From Marinovum algicola (GTDB taxonomy: Bacteria; Pseudomonadota; Alphaproteobacteria; Rhodobacterales; Rhodobacteraceae): DNA of 48,135 nucleotides. The DNA lies in NCBI RefSeq assembly GCF_900109145.1, contig NZ_FNYY01000030.1:1-48135 (forward strand), written 5' to 3'. The translations under genes and the position numbers were made by a program. The notes under the pieces were generated by a model, which was not told the origin of the DNA, ran no database searches, and saw nothing but the letters and a program-made list of their open reading frames with translations. Shown here in pieces: positions 15,434 through 26,711 of this stretch (its first letter is position 1; the number at the start of each line of letters is the position of its first letter).

Positions 15434-17445
15434 GCGCGCCCATGGGAAAGGCGCGGATCGCGACCGGTGTCTTGTTGGTAACGCTGGTGACCGCCGCCAT
15501 GGGCTATACCATCGCCTCGGCGGTGCTGACCTACCAGGATCTTGGGTTTGGGGCCGAGATCGACTTTGCTTATATTGCGCAGAACTACATGGCGATCCTC
15601 GATCGCCGCCCGGAGGCCGCGCAACTTATTCACCTGATCATCGGCAGCTTCGCCGCCGCCGGCCTGATGCTGAGCCTCGCCCTCTCGGGGTCCGCCCTGA
15701 CACGGTTTGGCCAGACCCATTGGCAGACCGCGCGCGAGATGAAGGCCAATGGCTTCTTCGGGGCGCCGGGCACCGGGTTCATCCTCGGCAAGCTGGGGCC
15801 GCCGGGCTCCCGCGCCAACTACATCTGCTCCAAGGTTTTTCCGCATGCGCTGATCGTGGCGCCCACGGGCCGTGGCAAGACCACGGGCTTTGTCATTCCG
15901 AACCTGCTGACCTGGCAAGGCTCCGCCGTGACGCTCGATGTGAAGGGCGAGTGCTTTGAGGCCACGGCCCGGCACCGTGCAGCCCAAGGCGACAAGGTCT
16001 ATCGCTTTGCCCCCACCGATTGGGAGGGCAAGCGCACGCATCGCTACAACCCGCTCTTGCGCATCTTCGAACTGAAAGATCCCGCGCGCCAGCAGATGGA
16101 ACTGCAGCTCCTGGCGACGCTTTTTCTGCAAAGCGACAATGACCGGGTGCAGGGGCTGCTCAAGGGCGGGATCGATCTCTTCGTGGCGGCAGGCCTGCTG
16201 GCCTTCCAGCGCAAGCGCCCCACCTTGGGCGAGATCTACCGCATCGCGGCCTCGGGCGGGAACAAGCAGAAGGAGTATTTCGCGCGCGGCCATGAGGTCG
16301 ATAACAGGGCCGCCAAGTTGATCTTCACGCGGCTGGCCTCAACCAACAACGATACGCTGACCTCCTATGTCTCGCTCCTGATGACATCGGGGCTCGACCA
16401 ATGGCAGAACCCGGCCATCGATGAAGCGACGGCAGTCTCGGACTTTGATTTCCGGACGATCCGCAAGAAGCCCTTTTCGGTCTATCTCGTGGTCCAGCCG
16501 CTGATGGTGAAGCCCCTCGCGCCGCTGATCCGGCTCTTCTTCTCCGATCTTCTCTCGGCCATGCAGGAAAAGGACCCCGGACCGGATGAGCCCTGGCCCG
16601 TAATGATCATGCTCGACGAGTTCAACCGTCTCGGCAAGATGCCCATCGTGGTCGAAAGCATCGAGACCCTGCGGACCTATCGTGGTCACCTTGCCGTCGT
16701 CACCCAAACCATCCCCGCCCTCGATGAAATCTACGGCGAGAACACCCGCCGCGCCCTGCAGGGCAATGCGGGCGTGAAGCTTTACTTGACGCCGTCCGAT
16801 GAAAAAACCGTCGAGGAGCTGAGCAAAGCGGTTGGCAAGACCACGAAGACCGTCATCACGCGATCCCAGTCCATCGGCAAGAACCCCTTCGAGGGCCGTA
16901 GCCAGTCCACCCGGACCGAAGAAAGCTCTCTCCTGCCCGAGGATGAGGCGCGCCGCCTACCGCTCGACGAGATCGTCATGGTCATCGATGCCCAGATGCC
17001 TGTCCGCGCGAAGCGGATCCAATATTTTGACGATCGGTTGTTCAAGGCAATCCACGGGGCGCAGACGGGGGAGTTGCCGTTTCCGGACCCGGGGGGAGGT
17101 GGATCGCAGGGCACGCTGCCGCTGAGTGTGCGCGCCATGCCGATGACGCCGCCATCGGACGGGTCAGGCGGATCCGAGGCCGACGTTGAAGCCGCACGCC
17201 AGGCTGCTGATGGCCAATCGTCAGGGCAAACCGATGTCACCCCAAAGAAGACTGCGCCTGTCGTTCAAGCCGTAATCGCCGAGGAACAGCGACAGATGGA
17301 AATGGATTTTGGGGGCCAGGTTGCGGATGCCGAGACAGTGGGCGTGGATGATGAGGCGCAGATGCGCTCTGCTGTCGATGGATTGGATGAAATGGAAGAG
17401 ATGCTGCGAGAGGAGGAGGGTGGCAAAAAGCCAATTCACCGGTAG
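15430..17445 (+). CDS. VirD4/TraG type IV coupling protein
   Basis: This 671-residue coupling ATPase links the relaxosome to a type IV secretion channel. Two N-terminal membrane segments (about residues 10-34 and 66-88) precede the motor domain with Walker A APTGRGKTTG at about 144-153 and Walker B VMIMLDEFNRLGKM near 390-405. The C-terminal 120 residues are acidic and low in complexity, as expected for a substrate-interaction tail. The start is probably TTG at 15430, overlapping the relaxase stop and preceded by GGGGACAGG; an in-frame ATG at 15442 is the alternative. No VirB genes are in the window. Confidence 0.9.
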   Translation: MSAPMGKARIATGVLLVTLVTAAMGYTIASAVLTYQDLGFGAEIDFAYIAQNYMAILDRRPEAAQLIHLIIGSFAAAGLMLSLALSGSALTRFGQTHWQTAREMKANGFFGAPGTGFILGKLGPPGSRANYICSKVFPHALIVAPTGRGKTTGFVIPNLLTWQGSAVTLDVKGECFEATARHRAAQGDKVYRFAPTDWEGKRTHRYNPLLRIFELKDPARQQMELQLLATLFLQSDNDRVQGLLKGGIDLFVAAGLLAFQRKRPTLGEIYRIAASGGNKQKEYFARGHEVDNRAAKLIFTRLASTNNDTLTSYVSLLMTSGLDQWQNPAIDEATAVSDFDFRTIRKKPFSVYLVVQPLMVKPLAPLIRLFFSDLLSAMQEKDPGPDEPWPVMIMLDEFNRLGKMPIVVESIETLRTYRGHLAVVTQTIPALDEIYGENTRRALQGNAGVKLYLTPSDEKTVEELSKAVGKTTKTVITRSQSIGKNPFEGRSQSTRTEESSLLPEDEARRLPLDEIVMVIDAQMPVRAKRIQYFDDRLFKAIHGAQTGELPFPDPGGGGSQGTLPLSVRAMPMTPPSDGSGGSEADVEAARQAADGQSSGQTDVTPKKTAPVVQAVIAEEQRQMEMDFGGQVADAETVGVDDEAQMRSAVDGLDEMEEMLREEEGGKKPIHR

Positions 17446-17480
17446 GGCGGTGGGCATGGTCTGACGGTCATAGAGGGCGT

Positions 17481-19013
17481 ATTTCGTTGAAAAACTCGTG
17501 CTTGATCGAAGGGCCGTCGGCTGATTCAATTCCTGTAGGGCATGGGAGGATCGGCGATGATGGGACCGCGGCAAGAGGCGCAACCGGCGCTTTTCTACGA
17601 GTTCTCACTGGAGGATCATGTCCCGCATAACCACCTGCTGCGCTCTATCGATCGGTTCGTCGATCTCGCCGGTATCCGCGCCTACCTTGCCGATTTCTAC
17701 AGCCACACCGGGCGTCCATCGGTCGATCCCGAGCTGCTGGTCCGGATGCTGTTGGTGGGCTATTGCTTCGGCATCCGGTCGGAGCGGCGGCTCTGCGAGG
17801 AGGTGCATCTGAACCTGGCGTATCGCTGGTTTTGCCGCCTCGATCTGAGCGATCGCGTCCCGGACCATTCCACCTTTTCCAAGAACCGGCACGGCCGTTT
17901 CCGCGAGAGCGAATTGCTACGTCACCTGTTCGAGATGACCGTCGCACGCTGCATTGAAGAGGACTTGGTCAGCGGCCAACGCATGGCAATCGACGCCAGC
18001 CTGATCGAAGCGGATGCGAACAAGCAGAACTCGACGCCGAAAGAGGACTGGGATGCGGAACAAATCGATCCCGCCGATGCGCCCCGCGCCGTGCGCGAGT
18101 ATCTCGATACCTTGGACGAGGCCGCTTTTGGCGCCGCCAGCGAGGTTCAGCCCAAGTTCACCTCGCATTCCGACCCTGCCAGCCAGTGGACGGCGGCCCG
18201 TAAAGGTCCGGCTTTCTTCAGCTATTCCGACAATTACCTGATCGACACGGATCATGGCGTCATCGTCGACGTTGAGGCAACCCGCTCCATCCGGCAGGCC
18301 GAGGTCGGATCGACGAAGACCATGCTGCGGCGGGTGAAGACAAGGTTCGACCTACATCCTGAGCGCCTGATCGCCGACACCGCCTACGGCACCGGGCCGA
18401 TGTTGGGTTGGCTGGTCGACCGCAAGATTGCCCCGCATATCCCCGTTTTGGACAAGTCGGGTCGCAACGACGGAACCTGGACCCGCACGGACTTCGAATG
18501 GGATGCTGAGAACGATCAATACATTTGCCCAGAAGGCCACGAGTTGAAGCAGTTTCGCCGTAACTACTCGGACCCCAATCGGGGGCCGACTGGCATGGGC
18601 ACGGCCCGGTATCGCGCCCTGAAAGAGGTCTGCCAGGCCTGTCCATCCAAGGCGAGATGCTGCCCTAACGCCGACGCGCGCAAGATCACCCGCGAGGAAC
18701 ATGAGGACGCTCGCCAAATCGCCCGTGATATCGCCAAGACCGAGCAGTATGCGGTCTCAATGAAGCTCAGGAAGAAGGTCGAGATGCTCTTCGCTCATCT
18801 AACGCGGATCCTTGGCCTGAACAGGCTCCGATTACGTGGCCCATGCGGGGCGAATGACGAATTCCTCCTCGCCGCCACCGCCCAGAACCTCCGCAAATTG
18901 GCCAAGATCCTTCCCGCACCGCAGCAACCGCGAAAAGCCTGACAGGAAAGGCGCTCGCGCCCAACTCAAGCGACGGAATTCTGCGCCCGCGAACGTGTGT
19001 TTTTCCACGGAAT
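17481..19013 (+). mobile_element. IS1182-like insertion sequence
   Basis: The element consists of one transposase gene flanked by imperfect inverted ends: ATTTCGTTGAAAAACTC (17481-17497) and the reverse complement ATTCCGTGGAAAAACAC (18997-19013), 14 of 17 matching. It lies 35 bases after the VirD4 stop. No clear target duplication was found, so the exact outer ends are approximate. Confidence 0.65.
17557..18942 (+). CDS. IS1182-family transposase
   Basis: This 461-residue DDE transposase is apparently intact. Family blocks include FSLEDHVPHNHLLRSIDRF at the N-terminus, GRPSVDPELLVRMLLVGY, DHSTFSKNRHGRF, the catalytic region MAIDASLIEADAN, and a cysteine-bearing segment CQACPSKARCCPN before the C-terminal helices. 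GGGAGG upstream favours the ATG at 17557 over the one at 17542. It reads in the same direction as the coupling-protein gene. Confidence 0.88.
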   Translation: MMGPRQEAQPALFYEFSLEDHVPHNHLLRSIDRFVDLAGIRAYLADFYSHTGRPSVDPELLVRMLLVGYCFGIRSERRLCEEVHLNLAYRWFCRLDLSDRVPDHSTFSKNRHGRFRESELLRHLFEMTVARCIEEDLVSGQRMAIDASLIEADANKQNSTPKEDWDAEQIDPADAPRAVREYLDTLDEAAFGAASEVQPKFTSHSDPASQWTAARKGPAFFSYSDNYLIDTDHGVIVDVEATRSIRQAEVGSTKTMLRRVKTRFDLHPERLIADTAYGTGPMLGWLVDRKIAPHIPVLDKSGRNDGTWTRTDFEWDAENDQYICPEGHELKQFRRNYSDPNRGPTGMGTARYRALKEVCQACPSKARCCPNADARKITREEHEDARQIARDIAKTEQYAVSMKLRKKVEMLFAHLTRILGLNRLRLRGPCGANDEFLLAATAQNLRKLAKILPAPQQPRKA

Positions 19014-19315
19014 CGGCGGATAGTGTGAATTCGCCGCTCTGCAGCGAGGATCTTGAGAAACCGCCAAAGCGGACCTTCAAAACCGAGAATTCTGGTCGGT
19101 CCTCGATTGAGTCAGTCATTCAGGGGAGCGGACGTTCGCTGCGGCTTCGAGGGCGTCGCTGGTCACCAAAAAAAGGAGACGTTCATCTGACGTCCATATC
19201 CGCGGCCAGACCGCTAATCTTCCAGTTTCCGGTGGCAAGTTTCGGTTTCACCGCGGACCCTTGTCCCTGGTGTGCAACGGTCTGGCGAGACCGGCGCCTG
19301 AATGACAACAACGGA
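19014..19315. other. 302-bp intergenic, no gene seen
   Basis: This region lies between the IS1182-like right end and the iolA terminator hairpin. Open frames cross it, but none has a ribosome-binding site or family resemblance. Fragments of ancestral sequence are possible but unidentifiable by eye. Confidence 0.5.
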
Positions 19316-19349
19316 GTCGATTGGCGCCATGGACTCGGCGCCAATCGAC
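19316..19349 (-). terminator. Hairpin downstream of iolA
   Basis: GTCGATTGGCGCC (19316-19328) pairs perfectly with GGCGCCAATCGAC (19337-19349) around an 8-base loop. The hairpin starts 10 bases after the iolA stop on the minus strand. The following T-tract is weak (TCCGTTGTTGTC), so it may work as a stability hairpin as much as a terminator. It marks the end of the long inositol operon. Confidence 0.7.
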
Positions 19350-19359
19350 CGTTTTACAG

Positions 19360-20859
<1,500 letters not shown>

Positions 20860-20936
20860 GGCTGTGTCCTTCGTTGTTATCCTGGTTGTCCTGTCGCCGG
20901 TTCCGCCCGGCCTGATTGCAGCAACACCGTGGGCCG

Positions 20937-21743
20937 TCACCCGTCGCGTTCCATGATCCATTCGACTTCCGGCGCGGGGACGAAGCGCCAGTTGCGGCGG
21001 GGGCCGGCCATGACGTTGAGGTAGTACATCTCGAACCCGTAAGGCGCGCCGCAGGGGTGGTGGCCGCGCGGCACCAGCACCACGTCGCCGTCCTTGACCG
21101 CCATGGTCTCGTCGAGCAGGCCGTCGTCGGTATAGACGCGCTGGATGCCGAAGCCCGAAGAAGGGTTGAGGCGGTGGTAGTAGGTTTCTTCGAGATAGGT
21201 GATGCGGGGGAAGTCGTCTTCGTCGTGGCGGTGACTGGGGTAGGAGGACCAGTGGCCCGCGGGGGTGAAGACTTCCGTCACCAAGAGCGAGTCGCAGTAA
21301 TCCTCGTTCTCCATCGCGATATTGTTGATGTGGCGGGTGTTGGTGCCTTTGCCGCGTTCTGTCAGGCTGATGCCGCCCGGCCCGATGCGGCGTGCCGCGT
21401 GGCCGCCCTTGCCCGGCGCGGAACAGACGGCGAGGACGCAGTCGGTTTCGGCCTCGACGGACCACTCGGTGCCGTTCGGCAGGTAGAGGCAATGCGGCGA
21501 GGACTTCTCGAACACGTTCATGCGCTCACCGAGAGTGCCCCAGTCCTGCCCGGCCCCGGTGACCTGTGCCTTGCCCTCGACCATGACGAGGATGACCTCG
21601 GTGTCGCCCGTCGCCTCGGCGGCGGTGTCGCCGGGCTTCAGGTGGTAGAGCGAGAAGCCGACGTAGCGCCAGCCGGCACTTTGCGGTGTGATCTGGTGCA
21701 CCTTGCCGCGGGCGCCGAAGGGTTTGCGCAAGAGGTCAGCCAT
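20937..21743 (-). CDS. iolB: 5-deoxy-glucuronate isomerase
   Basis: This 268-residue bicupin isomerizes 5-deoxy-glucuronate to 5-dehydro-2-deoxy-gluconate. Diagnostic segments include [30 protein letters not shown] with metal-binding histidines and glutamate (about residues 165-180), and [21 protein letters not shown]. Length fits the family (about 270). Its start overlaps the stop of the small membrane-protein gene by 8 bases. Product feeds the IolC kinase. Confidence 0.93.
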   Translation of the reverse strand: MADLLRKPFGARGKVHQITPQSAGWRYVGFSLYHLKPGDTAAEATGDTEVILVMVEGKAQVTGAGQDWGTLGERMNVFEKSSPHCLYLPNGTEWSVEAETDCVLAVCSAPGKGGHAARRIGPGGISLTERGKGTNTRHINNIAMENEDYCDSLLVTEVFTPAGHWSSYPSHRHDEDDFPRITYLEETYYHRLNPSSGFGIQRVYTDDGLLDETMAVKDGDVVLVPRGHHPCGAPYGFEMYYLNVMAGPRRNWRFVPAPEVEWIMERDG

Positions 21744-21960
21744 TGTCGTGATCCTTGTAGTTGTCTGGGTCGAAGACCAGGAAGAATTCGTAGTAGCACC
21801 ATGCCCCCGCCGCGCCGAAGAGCAGCGCCCACCCGGGGCTGCCGGTGACCAGTTCGAACACCGCCCAGCCCAGCACCGCAGCGGTGACGATCACCCGCCG
21901 CCCCCGGGGCGCAAAGAACGGGCTGCGGATGTTGACCAGGCGTTTCAGATTGTCTGGCAT
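21736..21960 (-). CDS. small two-helix membrane protein in the iol operon
   Basis: This 74-residue protein has a basic N-terminus (MPDNLKRLVNIRSPFFAPRGRR) followed by two hydrophobic segments, about residues 23-40 and 44-64, and a short acidic tail [11 protein letters not shown]. No family was recognised. It overlaps iolE by 16 bases and iolB by 8 bases, which supports real, coupled translation. A link to inositol import or membrane anchoring is speculation. Confidence 0.65.
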   Translation of the reverse strand: MPDNLKRLVNIRSPFFAPRGRRVIVTAAVLGWAVFELVTGSPGWALLFGAAGAWCYYEFFLVFDPDNYKDHDNG

Positions 21961-22874
21961 GGTGTCTCGGCCGGCGCGACATTCAGGCCGGAGCGTTTGC
22001 AGATCTCGACGATGTGGTCGTAACCGATCTTGGAAAACGCGTAAGGCGGCGCTTTCGCGGGGTCCTGCTCGGCCTCGACGACGATCCAGCCGTCATAGTC
22101 CATCGCCTTGAGCTTGTCGGTGATGGCCTGGAAGTCGATGCAGCCCTCCGGGTCGCCCGGCACCGAATAGACCCCGGCGGCGACGCCGTCGAGGAAGCTC
22201 TTGTTTTCCTTCTGCACCCAGTCGAGAACCGGCTGCCGGACGTCCTTGAAGTGGACGTGATGCACCCGGTGGCCCCACTTGTCGAGCACGGCCACCGGAT
22301 CGGCGCCGGCAAAGTGCAGGTGGCCGGTGTCATAAAGCAGGGTCAGCGCCGCGTCGGAGCCTTCCATCAGCCAATCGATGTCCTCGGCGTCCTGCACCAT
22401 GGCACCCATGTGGTGGTGGTAGGCGAGCACAACTCCCTGATCGCGCGCCCATTTCGCCAAATCAGAGAGCTTGGCGGCATAGGCCATGACCTCGGCGCGG
22501 CTGAGCTTCGGGCGGCGTGACACGGGGGTGTCCTGCGCCCCCTGGATGGTGTTGGAGCACTCGGCATAGACGATGCAGGGGGCGTTCAGCGCGGCGAATT
22601 GTTCGACCTGTTCGCGGATGGCTGCCTTCTCGGTCTCGATGTCGTTGACCAGCAGGTTGCCCGAGCACCAGCCGCCGCAGAGCGCCACGCCGTAGCGGTC
22701 GAGATAGGCGCGCAGGCCTTCGGTGTCGGCGGGCATGCGGCGGCCGCGCTCGACGCCGGCATAACCGATCTTGGCCGCGTCCTGCATGGCGCCCTCGGTG
22801 GTGTAGTCCTTCGTCAGCTCCGGCAGGTCGTCGTTCTGCCAGGCGATGAGCGAAATGCCGATTTCCACAGCCAT
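21945..22874 (-). CDS. iolE: myo-Inosose-2 dehydratase
   Basis: This 309-residue TIM-barrel dehydratase converts 2-keto-myo-inositol to 3D-trihydroxycyclohexane-1,2-dione. Key segments are GISLIAWQNDDLPEL at the start, GVERGRRMPAD, GWCSGNL, VLAYHHHMGAMVQ, LYDTGHLHFAGADP, HVHFKDVR and WIVVEAEQDP, which supply the divalent-metal ligands. The ATG at 22874 shares a base with the iolD stop (TGATG). Length is typical (about 300). Confidence 0.93.
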   Translation of the reverse strand: MAVEIGISLIAWQNDDLPELTKDYTTEGAMQDAAKIGYAGVERGRRMPADTEGLRAYLDRYGVALCGGWCSGNLLVNDIETEKAAIREQVEQFAALNAPCIVYAECSNTIQGAQDTPVSRRPKLSRAEVMAYAAKLSDLAKWARDQGVVLAYHHHMGAMVQDAEDIDWLMEGSDAALTLLYDTGHLHFAGADPVAVLDKWGHRVHHVHFKDVRQPVLDWVQKENKSFLDGVAAGVYSVPGDPEGCIDFQAITDKLKAMDYDGWIVVEAEQDPAKAPPYAFSKIGYDHIVEICKRSGLNVAPAETPCQTI

Positions 22875-24706
22875 CAGTCGACCCTCTGCATTTTCTTCTT
22901 GGCTTCGTAATTGGCGCGCGCGGTGTTGACCTCGTCGCGCTCCGACACTTCCGGCACGCCCACGTCCCACCAGGTCCCGCCGTGTTCGGTGGAGGGATAG
23001 GGATCGGTGTCGATCACCACCACGTAGGGGCCCTTGGCCTCGAAGCGTTTGGCCAGCGCCTCTTCCAGCTCGGCAATCGAGCCGACCTTGACCGAGGTGG
23101 CCCCCATCGCCTCGGCATGCTTGGCGAAGTCGATGTTCGAGTTCTCGCCGCCGATGGAATGATCCAGCAGGTTGTTGAATTCGGCCCCGCCGCAGCCCAT
23201 CTGCAGCCGGTTGATGCAGCCGTAGCCGCGGTTGTCGGTGATCACCACGGTGAAGGGAATGCCCATCATCGCCGCGGTGGCCATCTCGGAATTGGCCATC
23301 ATGTAGGTGCCGTCGCCTGTAAAGCAGATCACGTCGCGCTCCGGCTGGGACATCTTGATGCCCATGGCGCCGGCGATCTCGTAACCCATGCAGGAGAAGC
23401 CGTATTCCATGTGGTAGCTGCCCGGCTTGCCGGCTTTCCACAGCTTGTGCAACTCACCCGGCATGGTGCCCGCGGCGCACATGACGACGGTTTCCGCAGT
23501 GGCCTGCCGCTGCACCGCGCCGATCACCTGCATGTCGGTGGGCAGTTGGTTGCTGTCTTCCGGTGCATCCGTCAGCGGGTCGACCTTGCCGAACCAGTCC
23601 GCCTTGAGCCCCTCGGTCTTGCCCGGCGCGCTGTGGTCCCCCAGCGCTGCGCCCAACTCCTTCAGCCCGATCAGCGCGTCGGACATCAGCGGCGCGGCGC
23701 CGTGTTTCATCGCGTCATAAGCGGCGACGTTGAGCGAGACCAGCTTGCGCTCCGGGTTGGCAAACAGCCCCCAGGAGCCGGTGGTGAAGTCCTGGAACCG
23801 CGTGCCGACGCCGATCACCAGGTCGGCCTCGGCGCAGACGGTATTGGCCGCCGCGCCCCCCGTGACGCCGATGGGCCCGAGGTTCAGCGCATGGTCCCAG
23901 GGCAGCGCGGATTTCCCCGCCTGGGTCTCGGTCACGGGGATGTTGTGGGCCTCCACAAAGGTTTTCAGCGCCTCGGTCGCGCCCGCGTAATGCACCCCGC
24001 CGCCGGCGACGATCACCGGGTGCTTGGCGGCGCGGATCATCTCGGCCACCTCGGAGAGTTCCGCCTCGTCCGGGCGGATGCGGCGTTGGCGCCAGACCTT
24101 TGGCTCAAAAAAGCTTTCCGGGTAGTCATAGGCCTCGGCCTGCACGTCCTGGCAGAAGGCCAGGCAGACGGGGCCGCATTCCGCCGGGTCGGTCATGACA
24201 CGGAAGGCGCGCGGCAGCGCGGTCAGAAGTTGCTCGGGCCGGGTGATGCGGTCAAAGTAGCGGGTCACCGGCTTGAAGGCGTCGTTCACCGTGACGGTGC
24301 CGTCGGTCCAGTCCTCGACCTGTTGCAGCACCGGATCGGGGCCGCGGTCGGCAAAGACGTCGCCGGGGATCAAGAGCACCGGCAGACGGTTGACATGTGC
24401 CAGCGCCGCAGCCGTCACCATGTTGGCCGCACCGGGACCGATCGACGAGGTCACGGCCATCGCCTTGCGACGCCCCGATTGCTTGGCATAAGCAATGGCG
24501 GCATGCGCCATGGTCTGTTCGTTATGGCCGCGCCAGGTGGGGAAGTCGCCCTTCATGGCATGCAGCGCTTCGCCGATGCCTGCCACGTTGCCATGGCCGA
24601 AGATCGCCCAGCAGCCTTCGATGAAGCGCTCGCCATCGCTGTTTTGCTGCGCCGCGATATAGCGCACCATTGCCTGCGCGGCGGTCAGTCGGATTGTCTT
24701 GCTCAT
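22874..24706 (-). CDS. iolD: 3D-(3,5/4)-trihydroxycyclohexane-1,2-dione hydrolase
   Basis: This 610-residue ThDP-dependent enzyme opens the cyclic dione to 5-deoxy-glucuronate. The N-terminal PYR domain contains FGHGNVAGIGEAL and TSSIGPGAANMVTAA. The central domain carries the TGGAAANT segment, and the C-terminal PP domain has the ThDP motif beginning GDGTYMMANSE with the distal TDNRGYG. Length matches IolD. The 94-bp gap to iolC is the longest of the core iol genes and has no obvious promoter. Confidence 0.94.
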   Translation of the reverse strand: MSKTIRLTAAQAMVRYIAAQQNSDGERFIEGCWAIFGHGNVAGIGEALHAMKGDFPTWRGHNEQTMAHAAIAYAKQSGRRKAMAVTSSIGPGAANMVTAAALAHVNRLPVLLIPGDVFADRGPDPVLQQVEDWTDGTVTVNDAFKPVTRYFDRITRPEQLLTALPRAFRVMTDPAECGPVCLAFCQDVQAEAYDYPESFFEPKVWRQRRIRPDEAELSEVAEMIRAAKHPVIVAGGGVHYAGATEALKTFVEAHNIPVTETQAGKSALPWDHALNLGPIGVTGGAAANTVCAEADLVIGVGTRFQDFTTGSWGLFANPERKLVSLNVAAYDAMKHGAAPLMSDALIGLKELGAALGDHSAPGKTEGLKADWFGKVDPLTDAPEDSNQLPTDMQVIGAVQRQATAETVVMCAAGTMPGELHKLWKAGKPGSYHMEYGFSCMGYEIAGAMGIKMSQPERDVICFTGDGTYMMANSEMATAAMMGIPFTVVITDNRGYGCINRLQMGCGGAEFNNLLDHSIGGENSNIDFAKHAEAMGATSVKVGSIAELEEALAKRFEAKGPYVVVIDTDPYPSTEHGGTWWDVGVPEVSERDEVNTARANYEAKKKMQRVD

Positions 24707-24800
24707 GCCGGTTGCTCCTGAAAGGAGCGACCAGTGCGCGAAAGTCTTTGCTGCGCAAAGACGTGCGGCACCCGGTCGCCATGCTGGGTGGTCCCTGTTG

Positions 24801-26711
24801 TCATGCTGCGTCCTCCCTGGCCCTTTCACGGGCCTCATCCCAGATGGTGCAAAGGCGGGTGAACTTCTCGGCCATCTCGGCCACCGCTTCCCTGTCGCTG
24901 ATGTTGCCCGCCAGCCAGTTCCGCGCGGCATTACCGAAGATCGTCCGGCCCACGGCGAAGCCCTTGACCAGCGGCTGTTTCGCCGCCAGCCCGAAGCTTG
25001 CTGCCAGCTCATCTTCCGGCGCGTCCAGCCCCAGCACCACGATGCCGCGGGTGCGCGGATCGTTGCAAGTGATGGCATCCACCGCGTTCTGCCATGCGGC
25101 CTCGGTCTTGAACGGCTCGAGCTTCCACCAATCGGGATAGACGCCCGCGTCATAGAAGGTCTGGATCAGCGTGGCGGAGGTGCCATCATCCACCGGGCCG
25201 ACCTTGGAGGGGATGATTTCCAGCAGGAATTCAAGATTGTTGCGCCGTGCCGCGGTGAACAGGCGGCGGACCCGGCGGATATGGGTCTGCATCGTCTCTT
25301 CGTCGTCGTCGGGATGGACAAAGACCAGCAGTTTCACCACGTTCTCGCGCGCCCATTCGCGGAAGCGGCCAAAATCCTCGCCCAGATCCGGCTCGAACTC
25401 GATGGGCCGCGAGCCGGGCAGTTCCGTGGGCCGCCCGATCCACAACCCCGTGCCAGAGGCCCGGTGCAGAGCCGACCGTCCGATGCGGTTGTCGCAGAGA
25501 ATGCCGTAACCGGGCTTGCCGTCCTGGACCTTGAGCGCCGCGTCGAGGCACAGCTCCTTGAAGGCGGCACCCTTCTCCAGCGCGTAGCCGTCCATATCTT
25601 CCAGCTGCAGCCGGTGGTCGAAAGCAAAGGTCTTCACGCTCGACCAGTCACCATGCCGGTTGGTCGCCCAATGCACCTGCTCCAGCTCGGCATCGTGGCG
25701 CAGGTCGGGCCGCTTGATGCCCCGGTCGAAGAAGAATTGCAGCTCCTCCCAGCTGGGATAAGCCGGGGTGCACCCGTGGCGGCTGACCGCGAAAGCCCCG
25801 CAAGCATTGGCATATTTCAGCGTGGTGGGCCAGTCTTCTCCGTCGAGCCAGCCCTTCAGGAGCCCCGACATGAAGCCATCGCCCGCGCCCAGCACGTTGA
25901 ACACCTCGATCGGGAAACCGGGACCGGCCTCGCCGTCATCCAGGCTGTCGGGGATGTCGCCGGTGAAGGCCACCGCGCCGTCCGCGCCACGCTTGCAGAC
26001 CAGCGTCGCCTTGGAGACCCTGCGCACCGCGCGCAGCGCTTCGATCGTATCGGTCGAGCCGCCCGCGATGTGGAATTCTTCCTCGGTGCCGACAATCAGG
26101 TCGAAAAGGTGCAGCGTTTCCTGGAGCTTGGCTGTGACGGCGGCGCTTTCGACAAAGCGGCTTTCGCCTTCGCCATGCCCCGCCACGCCCCAGAGGTTGG
26201 GCCGGTAATCGATGTCCAGCGCCGTCTTGAGGCCGTTTTCCCGCGCAATCTCCAGCGCCTTCCGCGTCGCCGCCTCGACCTTGGGGTTCGACAGATGCGT
26301 TCCCGTGGCCACCACCGACCGCGCCCGGCGGATGAAATCGGGATCGATATCCTCGGCGGTCAGCCCCATGTCAGCGCAGTTCTCGCGGTAGAAGATCAGC
26401 GGAAACTGCTCCTGGTCGCGAATGCCCAAGAGCACCAGCGCGGTCAGCCGGTCGGGGTCCACCTTGACCCCATCGGTGCTGACCCCCTCACGCGCCAGCT
26501 GCTCGGTGATGAACCGCCCCATATGCTCATCACCCACCCCGGTGATCACGGCCGACTTCAACCCCAACCGCGCCGTCCCGCAGGCAATGTTTGTCGGAGA
26601 GCCACCGATATACTTGTCAAAGCTCCCCATATCCTCCAGCCGCCCACCGATCTGCGCGCCATAGAGGTCGACCGACGACCGGCCAATGGTGATGAGATCA
26701 AGATCAGACAT
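24801..26711 (-). CDS. iolC: IolC-IolJ type fusion: deoxygluconokinase plus aldolase-like domain
   Basis: This 636-residue fusion starts with a PfkB-family sugar kinase (about 1-330; GGSPTNIACGTARLG near 37-51, catalytic GAGD at 275-278). It ends with a DUF2090 TIM-barrel domain (about 335-636; VHPDDDEETM, EIIPSKVGPVDDGTS, RTIFGNAARNWLAG). The kinase phosphorylates 5-dehydro-2-deoxy-gluconate. The second domain is assigned to cleavage of the phosphorylated product to malonate semialdehyde and dihydroxyacetone phosphate, replacing a separate IolJ. No separate iolJ is present. The start overlaps the iolG stop by 8 bases. Confidence 0.92.
   Translation of the reverse strand: MSDLDLITIGRSSVDLYGAQIGGRLEDMGSFDKYIGGSPTNIACGTARLGLKSAVITGVGDEHMGRFITEQLAREGVSTDGVKVDPDRLTALVLLGIRDQEQFPLIFYRENCADMGLTAEDIDPDFIRRARSVVATGTHLSNPKVEAATRKALEIARENGLKTALDIDYRPNLWGVAGHGEGESRFVESAAVTAKLQETLHLFDLIVGTEEEFHIAGGSTDTIEALRAVRRVSKATLVCKRGADGAVAFTGDIPDSLDDGEAGPGFPIEVFNVLGAGDGFMSGLLKGWLDGEDWPTTLKYANACGAFAVSRHGCTPAYPSWEELQFFFDRGIKRPDLRHDAELEQVHWATNRHGDWSSVKTFAFDHRLQLEDMDGYALEKGAAFKELCLDAALKVQDGKPGYGILCDNRIGRSALHRASGTGLWIGRPTELPGSRPIEFEPDLGEDFGRFREWARENVVKLLVFVHPDDDEETMQTHIRRVRRLFTAARRNNLEFLLEIIPSKVGPVDDGTSATLIQTFYDAGVYPDWWKLEPFKTEAAWQNAVDAITCNDPRTRGIVVLGLDAPEDELAASFGLAAKQPLVKGFAVGRTIFGNAARNWLAGNISDREAVAEMAEKFTRLCTIWDEARERAREDAA

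Noticed and set aside
22982-24721. 579-codon plus-strand open frame
   Set aside because: It is the antisense shadow of iolD; composition is biased and there is no recognisable domain.
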